A DNA stretch of 10,324 bases, from assembly GCA_017411665.1 (NCBI GenBank), contig JAFQPT010000243.1:1-10324 (forward strand). Direction: 5' to 3'. This document shows, piece after piece, positions 1 through 6,288 of this stretch; the first letter of the stretch is position 1, and every line of letters starts with the position of its first letter. The notes under the pieces were generated by a model, which did not search any database, had not been told where the DNA came from, and saw nothing but the letters and a program-made list of their open reading frames with translations. A program made the position numbers and the translations under genes. The DNA comes from Oscillospiraceae bacterium (GTDB lineage Bacteria > Bacillota_A > Clostridia > Oscillospirales > Oscillospiraceae).

Positions 1-3000
1 CGGCAATCTTCCATTCCACACCGTTTGCGTCTGCGTATAGGTAGTTGACTGTGTAGTCCACAAAGGTGCTGGAATTCCACTTGGCATACAGCTTCAGGTC
101 GCTCATAACGGGAATACCTGCTTCGCCGACAACGAACGCTTTTTCCACGCCGTCTTCCATGTAGAACCAGCCCACAAAACCAAAGCCCTTGTAGGGATGG
201 GTCTCATCGCCCGATGCCACACCGGGGTCACCCACGCCCGTGACATAAGAGCCGTGGGTCACGGCCTTATCCGCAAATTCCGCTGCGTAAACGCCGCCCA
301 GCTGCTCGGGAATGGTCTTGCCGTCTTCTGCTTCATACTGTTGCTTGTCCAGATAGAACTTGACTGTATGAGACACCAGATTCCACTTGGCATACAGGCG
401 CAGGTGGTTTGCAGGCATGGTCTGATTTTCAAAATCATACTCCGTGCCGTCCAAGAAGTTGGAGGTGGTGTACCAGCCGCCGAATTCATAGAATTCCGCC
501 TGATCGTCAATGGGATAGGTCAGGTTGTTTTCCTCGTGCCAATCTGCAAAGGGAGACGTATCCGCACCGTAAACAATGGTTCGATTCAAAACCGTGCCAT
601 CGCCGTTTTGCAGCTGCATTCTGTAGGTTTCGCGTGCGTAGTAGAAATGCATCTCATATGCTTCCGAATAGAGAGACGTATCAAAGTCATACACTCTTTC
701 GGATTCGTATTCACGAATATAGCTGTAGCCTGTGATACCGGGTGCGGTCTGCTCTCCGGGACTGGAATTATCACAGGTATCGTAGGATGCTTCCAGATAA
801 TAGGTGACACCGTTATGGGTTCTGGTTTCCCGACCTGCGGGAACCGTTTCGCCGTCAATTGCAGGAACCCAAATGTTATAAATATACAGCTCGGGTACGC
901 TCCAGCCGATGTTGGCACCGTTTTCCCAGAAGCACAGGTATGCTACGGTATCACTGTCACCGTAGGTGCCGTAGTCCCACAGCATGTTGTAGTCCAGCTG
1001 ATTGTAGTTGCCCTTGATGGTCTGGTTGCCATTGTGCTGGGTGTAGTAAACATGGTGCTCACCGTTCCATGCGGAAACGAAGGCTTCCGTACCGGACCAG
1101 CCGTTGCTGCTGTCCTTGCCCACTCTGGTGACGGAGCTAAAGACATTACAGGGCCACATGCCGCTGATATCCGCGCCGTACTTGGCATCAAAGGCGATGT
1201 AATGATACTTGTAGGCATCGCCGTCTACGGTATCATCGTCATAGCCCTTGGTGTAAGCGCGCAGCGCACCGTTTGCATTGAGCTGAGGCACCTCATCTAC
1301 CAGACCGCGCTGACCTGTGATGCCCGTCCAGGATGCGTTGTACTGTCTGAGCAGTCCGATTTCGTCGCCGGAATCAGACAGCTTGCTGAATGTACCGAAG
1401 TAATAGGTCGTGCCGCCGACAACGTAAATCAGATTGTCGGTGGTATTTTCCATTGCATAGTAGAACTTCAGTGTGTATTCCTTGCGGTCATAGTAAATGT
1501 TGATGACCGTGGTCCCGTTCGCATCGACAGTGGTGGTGCCTGTAATCAGATTGCCGTTTGTGTCACGGCCTGCATCGGGAACCTTGGCAGACAGCTCGGA
1601 ATACCGCTTTTCGTAGGTATCCAAGTCAGAGGCAATGGGGCTGTAATCTGTGTAATCGGCAAGGGTCAAGGTGTCGCCTGTGGTGGCATCCACTTCGTAA
1701 GAGCCCCAGAAGGCATATACCCCCTCGTTGTTGGGGTCTTCCAGCCAGTAGGCAACGGTAAACTTTGCGTCATATTCCTTCCACTTTGCGGTGTAAACGC
1801 GGTTTTCCGCCGGCATGGTGTTGGGAATGACGGCATCTGCACCGTTTCTCTGCCAGCCGTCAAACGCAAAGCCCTTTCGTTCAGGGGTGTTGACAGTGCC
1901 GACATCTGCCCGATAACGGGCATACACAGGCTCTACGCCGTAACCGCCGCTCAAGTCAAAGTTCATCAGATAGTAATAGCGGTCATAGTAAATTTCCACG
2001 ACCGTGCTGCCGTTGGCTGCCACTGCGGGGTGCTCGAAGTTCAGATTGTAGAACCCTTCGTAAGTTTTCTGCACTTCCCCGATGGCAGAGCCTGTGAGGG
2101 CAGACTTGGTTTCGGTTTCGTAAATGACGTAATTGTCGTCATTGATATTCTGTTGGTAGTGAATGACGGTGTACTGCACCTCGGCAGGCACATAGTACAC
2201 GTAAATGGTCTCATTTTCGGTGTGGCCCGCAGGATAATTCAGCACCAGAGAGTCAGTACCGTCCTTTACCTTGTAGCCGGTCACGAGAGGATGCTCGTAT
2301 TCATCGCTGAATGCATTTGCAGAGCTCAGATTCAGCTGCACGGGAGCTGCCGCGATGGCACCTGTATCCTCGTACAGATAGTTGATGATTACCGTGTACT
2401 GGGTGGGTGCTTCTTCCGTCGGAATCGCCCCTGTCTCTTCATTGCCTTCCTGCAGTCTGGGGATGCGTGCGGTATATACACCGAACCCCATAACAGGCAC
2501 AATCACGGAGGCCTCTTCGGAGGTCTCCGCAGCCGCTTGGGCCACGGGAGTGGGTGTAGGTACCGCAGTCACTTCGGGAGTCGCGATGACTTCGGGAGTC
2601 TCGGTGACCTCGGGAATCTCGGTGACCTCGGGAATCTCGGTGACCTCGGGGGTCTCAGTCACTTCGGGAATCTCGGTAACCTCGGGGGTCTCAGTCACTT
2701 CGGGGGTCTCGGTGGCCTCGGGAGTCGCGGTGGCCTCGGGAGTCGCGGTGACTTCGGGAGTCTCGGTGACCTCGGGAGTGCCTGTCAGGTCAATGATAAT
2801 GGGTTCCAGAGAAACGGGCTCTTCCGTTTCCGCAAGGACCATAGGATATGCTTCCGCGGTGCCGTCTTCGGGAATGAATACGGCCGCGTTTTCTTCCGCA
2901 TAGGAGACCAGAATCGTAACGGGGTCGCTGTAATAGGTTCCGTGTTCAGTCAGCAGGCCGCAGCGCACCTGTGCGGCATTTCCGCTGAGCACACCGGACA

Positions 3001-3289
3001 CCAGACCGTAGGATACACGCAGGCGCGCATCGGTTGCGTCCTTGATGTTGACCCAGACTCCTCCGCCCACATGGATCTGCCATTGGAGACGGCCTGCCGC
3101 AGTGGCGGCGGCATCCAGATGCAGCTCGTTGCCCTTGGGCAGGGTCACGGGATTCTGCGCAGTGCCGTTATAGGTCACGGTGACCATGTCCGCATCCGCA
3201 GCAGATACGGTAATGGGACCCACGTAGCCTGTCATGGTTATAAACATAGCGATGCACAGCAGCAGCGCAATGAATCGTCTCTTCATCAT
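1..3289 (-). CDS. Giant secreted repeat surface protein (InlB-B/MucBP-like), C-terminus beyond window
   Basis: Partial gene: 1096 codons are visible with no stop before the left edge. The start is the first ATG of a tandem ATG-ATG pair, with GGAGG six bases upstream. Residues 1-30 form a conventional Sec signal peptide (MMKRR, a hydrophobic stretch, then VSA-AD), not the SipW type. An Ig-like region follows at about 66-130 (QWQ...W..I...VRC), then a proline/threonine/glutamate hinge at 169-240. MucBP-like beta domains lie at about 297-440. InlB-B-like (Listeria-Bacteroides) repeats end in the typical MPA...YTAKW at about 441-502 and MPA...LYAKW at about 935-969, and another YAKW unit follows. 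Between them is a tyrosine/tryptophan-rich block (about 690-810) of unknown role. Such proteins are normally wall-bound adhesins or matrix components. Any sorting signal would lie beyond the window, so anchoring cannot be judged. It is the last visible gene of the sipW cluster, 12 bases after its neighbour. Confidence 0.88.
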   Translation of the reverse strand, partial: MMKRRFIALLLCIAMFITMTGYVGPITVSAADADMVTVTYNGTAQNPVTLPKGNELHLDAAATAAGRLQWQIHVGGGVWVNIKDATDARLRVSYGLVSGVLSGNAAQVRCGLLTEHGTYYSDPVTILVSYAEENAAVFIPEDGTAEAYPMVLAETEEPVSLEPIIIDLTGTPEVTETPEVTATPEATATPEATETPEVTETPEVTEIPEVTETPEVTEIPEVTEIPEVTETPEVIATPEVTAVPTPTPVAQAAAETSEEASVIVPVMGFGVYTARIPRLQEGNEETGAIPTEEAPTQYTVIINYLYEDTGAIAAAPVQLNLSSANAFSDEYEHPLVTGYKVKDGTDSLVLNYPAGHTENETIYVYYVPAEVQYTVIHYQQNINDDNYVIYETETKSALTGSAIGEVQKTYEGFYNLNFEHPAVAANGSTVVEIYYDRYYYLMNFDLSGGYGVEPVYARYRADVGTVNTPERKGFAFDGWQRNGADAVIPNTMPAENRVYTAKWKEYDAKFTVAYWLEDPNNEGVYAFWGSYEVDATTGDTLTLADYTDYSPIASDLDTYEKRYSELSAKVPDAGRDTNGNLITGTTTVDANGTTVINIYYDRKEYTLKFYYAMENTTDNLIYVVGGTTYYFGTFSKLSDSGDEIGLLRQYNASWTGITGQRGLVDEVPQLNANGALRAYTKGYDDDTVDGDAYKYHYIAFDAKYGADISGMWPCNVFSSVTRVGKDSSNGWSGTEAFVSAWNGEHHVYYTQHNGNQTIKGNYNQLDYNMLWDYGTYGDSDTVAYLCFWENGANIGWSVPELYIYNIWVPAIDGETVPAGRETRTHNGVTYYLEASYDTCDNSSPGEQTAPGITGYSYIREYESERVYDFDTSLYSEAYEMHFYYARETYRMQLQNGDGTVLNRTIVYGADTSPFADWHEENNLTYPIDDQAEFYEFGGWYTTSNFLDGTEYDFENQTMPANHLRLYAKWNLVSHTVKFYLDKQQYEAEDGKTIPEQLGGVYAAEFADKAVTHGSYVTGVGDPGVASGDETHPYKGFGFVGWFYMEDGVEKAFVVGEAGIPVMSDLKLYAKWNSSTFVDYTVNYLYADANGVEWKIA
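2571..2786 (-). repeat. Twelve tandem 18-bp repeats encoding a TPEVTE-like hinge
   Basis: Twelve contiguous units of exactly 18 bp lie inside the surface protein gene and encode residues 169-240. The plus-strand unit resembles acctcgggagtctcggtg. The encoded hexapeptide is mainly T-P-E-V-T-E, with variants IPEVTE, TPEATA and TPEVIA. A short VPTPTPV stretch continues the proline-rich run. The repeat keeps frame, so gain or loss of units would change only the length. By analogy with other Gram-positive surface proteins this is probably an extended stalk that separates the N-terminal Ig-like domain from the MucBP/InlB-B region. Confidence 0.95.
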
Positions 3290-3301
3290 TGGCCGCCTCC
3301 T

Positions 3302-3940
3302 TTACATCTGCCCGACTGCAGGCCAGCCGGAAACATCTTCCACGCTGCCGCCGTCGGGAATGGGGTTATTGACCGTCTGAACTGCTTCTGCGGTCACATT
3401 GACCACAGCAGTCCCGCTCTTGTAAGCATTGCCCAGCTCAAACGCAAAGGTCACGCTGTCAAACAGCACTTCGGTGGTCTGTCCGGGAGCCAGAGGCTGC
3501 TTATGATACCAGCAGCCGTCTGCACCGCAGTACCAGTCCTCGCTGCCTGTGAGATTTACGGAAATCGCAGGAATCACAGTGCCGTCCGCACGGGAGATTT
3601 CCAAAGGCAGCGCATTGCCGTCTGCATCGGTAATCTCAGACTGAATGCGGATGCGTACCCAGGCCGAGCCTGCGCTGTTGTTGGTCACGCTGACGATTTT
3701 GTCCACAGTACGGCCGGGCATCACGCCAAGGAGGCCTTCTTCGGGGAAGTCCACAAGCACGCCTGCCTGCATCATCTTCTCATTGAGGGTGATGTCGATT
3801 TTTCCGCTGGTAATCACGTTATGGGCAGTGACGGAGTCCGTAAAATATGCGAAAGTACCCATAGCCGCCACGGCGAACAGCATCACCACGACAGCCAGAG
3901 ATACGATTTTCTTTTTTGTAAGCTTAATTTTCAAAGTCAT
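3302..3940 (-). CDS. SipW-dependent camelysin/TasA-like exported protein (third paralogue)
   Basis: A 212-residue protein. The ATG at 3940 is chosen because GAGGAG lies six bases upstream; an in-frame ATG 27 bases earlier would place that site inside the gene. The N-terminus is a SipW-type signal peptide: a lysine-rich start (about 3-11), a hydrophobic stretch (about 12-28), then GTFAYFTDS, with cleavage likely just before FTD (about 32/33). The mature start SVTAHNVITSGKIDITL fits the family pattern. A core DKIVSVTN...AWVRIRI (about 80-100) is shared with the second paralogue. WYHKQPLAPGQTTEVLF (144-160) is typical of TasA-like proteins. Two cysteines, 138 and 143, are close together (C-GADG-C) and could form a disulfide after export. 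It lacks the C-terminal GFTSA motif of the other two. It sits between an intrinsic terminator and the giant surface protein gene. Probable role: fibre or matrix subunit, not proven by sequence. Confidence 0.88.
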   Translation of the reverse strand: MTLKIKLTKKKIVSLAVVVMLFAVAAMGTFAYFTDSVTAHNVITSGKIDITLNEKMMQAGVLVDFPEEGLLGVMPGRTVDKIVSVTNNSAGSAWVRIRIQSEITDADGNALPLEISRADGTVIPAISVNLTGSEDWYCGADGCWYHKQPLAPGQTTEVLFDSVTFAFELGNAYKSGTAVVNVTAEAVQTVNNPIPDGGSVEDVSGWPAVGQM

Positions 3941-4006
3941 ACAAAACTCCTCATGTCTTTTCCGCACCCTTTCGCAGCCAAATAGAGGCTCACGAAAAAG
4001 TTCTTC

Positions 4007-4067
4007 AAAAACAGGTCATAGGACAGAACCCAAAATCACGGGATTTTGGACGCTGTCCTATGACCTG
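4007..4067 (-). terminator. Nested-palindrome intrinsic terminator inside the fibre cluster
   Basis: The outer arms 4012-4026 (caggtcataggacag) and 4053-4067 are perfect 15-bp complements. Inside them are perfect 8-bp arms, 4030-4037 (ccaaaatc) and 4042-4049, with a 4-base loop. A symmetric 3x3 internal loop separates the two stems. Read on the minus strand, the stem is followed at once by TTTTTG, a usable U tract. It lies 34 bases after the stop of the second fibre gene and 67 bases before the start of the third. It should stop part or all of transcription before the last two genes. An alternative is a small dispersed palindromic element that happens to end in T residues. Confidence 0.7.
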
Positions 4068-4085
4068 CCCCGAAAAAGGGCAGGT
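4063..4085 (-). other. Second hairpin overlapping the terminator arm
   Basis: Perfect 8-bp arms acctgccc (4063-4070) and gggcaggt (4078-4085) enclose a 7-base loop. On the minus strand this hairpin is made first, and its downstream arm shares the five bases CAGGT with the upstream arm of the terminator. The two structures compete at that edge. The terminator would still keep ten outer pairs plus the inner stem, so a true antiterminator role is uncertain. It may instead protect the 3' end of the upstream message. Confidence 0.5.
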
Positions 4086-4100
4086 AAAAGGCAATATTTT

Positions 4101-4835
4101 TTAAGAATTGGAAGTGAACCAGCTCTGAATCTCGCTCAGCTCCATGGTTGCGGGGTCGCCGAATGCACGGTTGAGTGCTTCTTCCGCAGAGGTAAAGCCC
4201 TCGGTCTGTACCCCCTGAGAAACCGCCAGAATGGTGTATTCCTCGCCGAACCACTCAGAGGTCTTGTTGTCTGCAGTGGGTGCCAGGAAAAACTGCTTCA
4301 GACTGGGTGCGGTGGTGGCATCCTTTGCCAGTGCCTCTTCATAGACACAAAGTGCCAGAACGTATTCCACTCCGTCAACGGTGATATAGCGTTCCAGATA
4401 CTCCACATCTCCCAGAATTCCGAAGTACTCGTCATGCAGGTCGGTAAATTCCGTATCACTGCCTTCTGCATAGCTGCGGACGGTTTCGAACGCCAAAATT
4501 GTACGTACATATGCGGGTTCGCTGCCGGTATTGGTCACAGTCACGATTTTATCCACTACGTTTGCCATTTTGCTGTTGAAGTAGCCGTCAACGGTAGTGG
4601 GCTCTCCTGCCGCACGATTATCTACCATGGGGAACAGCTTCTGATTCTGGACGAAGTCCACCAGCTGACCGTTGTCATCGCGCTGCTGTTCATTCTGTTC
4701 AATGGCGACGTTGCCGATGACCATGACATTCTTTGCCGCATCGGTGTCGGTGAAGAAAGCCAGAGAACCGCCCACCATAGCAATGGCAAGCAGGCAGACG
4801 ATCAGACACAGCGCCACAAGTTTTCTCTTGTTCAT
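4101..4835 (-). CDS. SipW-dependent camelysin/TasA-like exported protein (second paralogue)
   Basis: A 244-residue protein starting at the ATG at 4835, with a GAGAGAGGA site about eight bases upstream. The signal peptide is of SipW type: MNKRK, a hydrophobic stretch (about 6-26), then GGSLAFFTDTDAAKN, with cleavage likely before FTD (about 27/28). The core ANVVDKIVTVTNTGSEPAYV (91-110) matches the third paralogue and is characteristic of camelysin/TasA-like proteins. Near the C-terminus, GVQTEGFTSAEEALNRAFG carries the GFTSA motif that also ends the first paralogue. The central part, with many acidic and tyrosine residues, is longer than in its neighbours. The gene lies 25 bases after the first paralogue and is the last before the internal terminator. 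In Bacillus, TasA and camelysin are exported by SipW and build matrix fibres. The same role is inferred here; camelysin-type protease activity is not claimed. Confidence 0.9.
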   Translation of the reverse strand: MNKRKLVALCLIVCLLAIAMVGGSLAFFTDTDAAKNVMVIGNVAIEQNEQQRDDNGQLVDFVQNQKLFPMVDNRAAGEPTTVDGYFNSKMANVVDKIVTVTNTGSEPAYVRTILAFETVRSYAEGSDTEFTDLHDEYFGILGDVEYLERYITVDGVEYVLALCVYEEALAKDATTAPSLKQFFLAPTADNKTSEWFGEEYTILAVSQGVQTEGFTSAEEALNRAFGDPATMELSEIQSWFTSNS

Positions 4836-4860
4836 CCAAACGATCCTCTCTCAGCAAATC

Positions 4861-5457
4861 TTAGGAAACCTGTGCCCATGCAGCGGCTGCGGAAGTGAAG
4901 CCTTCCTTCTGGATTGCATAAGCAGTGAAGCTGATGGAGGGTGCATTTGCCTCGGTGGGCATGTTCACTTCGTTGGTGCCTGCAGCTGCGTCGGGGTTGA
5001 CAATGCCGGTCTTAACGGTGACCTTATTGTCTACCAGCAGATCCCAGGACTGATCGACATCGGACTGTGCCACTTCACGGTAATACACGCCGGTTTCTCC
5101 GGGCAGTGCGGTCCAGCCTTCCAGATTGTAGGTATAGGTCAGATAGGATGCGGGGTTGTTGGTTTCCACGATTTCAACAAACAGCCAGCAATCTTCGCTG
5201 TCAGCCAGAACGGTGACTACGGGATCCTTTGCGTATTCCACACCGGGAATCAGCTTTGCAGACCACGCATCGTTGGTATTGTCATTGTCGGTATCGGTGT
5301 TGAAGGTTTCGGTCAGCGTGATCTGAACCTCGCCAACGGTGAAGGTGTTGACGACCGCATCGGTGGAATCCTGCAGATATGCTACAGTGCCCATTACAGA
5401 TGCTGCCACCAGCAAAGCCGCACACACAACCAGCAAAAGAGCCTTCTTCATTTTCAT
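4861..5457 (-). CDS. SipW-dependent camelysin/TasA-like exported protein (first paralogue)
   Basis: A 198-residue protein. Its start at 5457 has the best ribosome binding site of the cluster, AAGGAGG eight bases upstream; a second ATG two codons later is less well placed. The signal peptide is of SipW type: MKMKK, a hydrophobic stretch (about 6-24), then GTVAYLQDSTDAVVNTFTVG, so cleavage is expected before LQD (about 27/28). GEVQITLTE starts the beta-rich body. Residues 79-98 hold the strand pair equivalent to the VTVTN...YVR core of its neighbours, here diverged. An aspartate/asparagine-rich DTDNDNTND stretch at 55-63 resembles a calcium-binding loop, though this is only a suggestion. The C-terminus ends AYAIQKEGFTSAAAAW, a motif shared with the second paralogue. 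As the first gene after sipW with the strongest translation start, it is likely the most abundant subunit. Confidence 0.9.
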   Translation of the reverse strand: MKMKKALLLVVCAALLVAASVMGTVAYLQDSTDAVVNTFTVGEVQITLTETFNTDTDNDNTNDAWSAKLIPGVEYAKDPVVTVLADSEDCWLFVEIVETNNPASYLTYTYNLEGWTALPGETGVYYREVAQSDVDQSWDLLVDNKVTVKTGIVNPDAAAGTNEVNMPTEANAPSISFTAYAIQKEGFTSAAAAWAQVS

Positions 5458-5506
5458 ACTATAATCCTCCTTATTCTTTCAAACCATAAGGTATAAATTT
5501 ACAACT

Positions 5507-6037
5507 TTATTCGCTGACCGCTTCCGTCTGCTCCTCGTTATCCTTTTGGAACAGGTCGGGCAGGAACATCAGCGCCAGAAACAGAGCCGACAGAGAAATC
5601 GCCATATACATCCCCGGCGGTTTCTGAATGTAGTTTGCCACATACCCCAGCTTGGGTACGGCAAACACAGGCGTACCGATGACATTTTTCGGATGCACCA
5701 TAGTGCCGTCCTCAGCGTCATTGGCATCGCCCTTGGTGCGATAGCGCACCAGCTCGGGGTCGGTCTCATCGGGCACCAGCCCCACCACACGGTGGGTAGC
5801 TATGGTATCCTCATTCACCATGAAGGTGATGACAGTGCCTTCCGTGATGTCCTCAGGTGCTATGGCCTTTACGTAAATCAAATCACCCGGAGAATACACG
5901 GGCTCCATGGACCCCGACAGCACCGCAAATACCTGAAAGCCCACAAGTCGGACACCCACCAGCGCGACGGCCAGCAGCACCACCAGCGCCACAATCACAT
6001 TGGAAAGAACATCCCATGTTTTTTTCAGTTTTTCCAT
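5507..6037 (-). CDS. sipW: Signal peptidase I, ER-type (SipW-like)
   Basis: A 176-residue membrane serine protease that removes signal peptides of exported proteins outside the membrane. The ATG at 6037 is chosen because GGAAGGAAG lies just upstream; an in-frame ATG at 6070 would put that site in the coding region. There is one membrane segment at about 14-32, then the catalytic box SGSMEP with the nucleophile at Ser43. ATHRVVG supplies His82 where bacterial-type enzymes have lysine, so this is the ER/archaeal-type dyad known for Bacillus SipW. RTKGDANDAEDG (100-111) is the conserved aspartate box. A second membrane segment lies at about 143-163, followed by an acidic tail. It heads a cluster with three genes whose products carry SipW-type signal peptides, which makes them the obvious substrates. 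It is probably the first gene of a transcript starting near 6105. Confidence 0.92.
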   Translation of the reverse strand: MEKLKKTWDVLSNVIVALVVLLAVALVGVRLVGFQVFAVLSGSMEPVYSPGDLIYVKAIAPEDITEGTVITFMVNEDTIATHRVVGLVPDETDPELVRYRTKGDANDAEDGTMVHPKNVIGTPVFAVPKLGYVANYIQKPPGMYMAISLSALFLALMFLPDLFQKDNEEQTEAVSE

Positions 6038-6087
6038 GAAATGCTTCCTTCCGTTTCGTCGCTGAATCATCTTTCAGCAAATTTTTG

Positions 6088-6105
6088 GTATAATTTCAAT
6101 TATAC
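6088..6105. promoter_or_regulatory. 18-bp palindrome at the predicted sipW transcription start
   Basis: Perfect 8-bp arms gtataatt (6088-6095) and aattatac (6098-6105) flank the two bases tc. The site covers roughly +1 to +18 of the predicted sipW transcript. That is a common place for a repressor operator, but no specific regulator is recognised. An AT-rich palindrome could also arise by chance, and it also contains TATAAT-like sequence. Confidence 0.4.
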
Positions 6106-6111
6106 AATATC

Positions 6112-6140
6112 AGTATAAGGATTAATTGTATCCAACTCAA
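6112..6140 (-). promoter_or_regulatory. Candidate sigma-A promoter for the sipW cluster
   Basis: On the minus strand, TTGAGT (6140-6135) and TATACT (6117-6112) are separated by 17 bases, matching the sigma-70/A consensus at 4 of 6 and 5 of 6 positions. The expected start is near 6105, giving a leader of about 68 bases before the sipW ATG. It is the only good promoter seen for the cluster; none is evident before the third fibre gene or the giant gene. The rest of the 251-base argH-sipW gap holds only the argH terminator and a weak hairpin at 6168-6185. Confidence 0.55.
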
Positions 6141-6236
6141 GAAACAATTGGTTATAATTCGATTAAAATACCGTCATTTCGGTATATTTTTTGTCATTCT
6201 ACAGGGTTTTCAATAACCGAATCTTCCATTTTTACA

Positions 6237-6276
6237 CAAAAAAGCCCCGATGTACAAACAGAACCGCACATCGGGG
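6237..6276 (-). terminator. Intrinsic terminator after argH
   Basis: Perfect 9-bp arms ccccgatgt (6245-6253) and acatcgggg (6268-6276) enclose a 14-base loop. On the minus strand the stem is followed by CTTTTTTG. It starts 12 bases after the argH stop and separates the arginine unit from the sipW cluster. Confidence 0.88.
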
Positions 6277-6288
6277 TAAATCATGCAT

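Noticed and set aside
2541..2800. Tandem 18-bp array considered as a CRISPR or intergenic satellite
   Set aside because: There are no spacers, the period is a multiple of three, and the array stays in frame inside a coding region, giving a regular TPEVTE-like peptide.
197..3985. A 1262-codon plus-strand open frame containing a glycine/leucine-rich repeat (GNLGDLG-like)
   Set aside because: It is the codon-aligned complement of the giant surface protein and the third fibre gene. Its repeat is only the antisense reading of the 18-bp hinge array, and the opposite strand carries clear family motifs, signal peptides and ribosome binding sites.
3941..4006. A possible promoter for the third fibre gene (TTGAAG with a TATTTG-like -10)
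   Set aside because: The -10 match is poor and the -35 would overlap the terminator T tract, so it is not convincing.
6168..6185. Small hairpin ataccg/cggtat followed by T residues on the plus strand
   Set aside because: The stem is only six AT-rich base pairs, and no plus-strand gene precedes it, so a terminator role is not supported.
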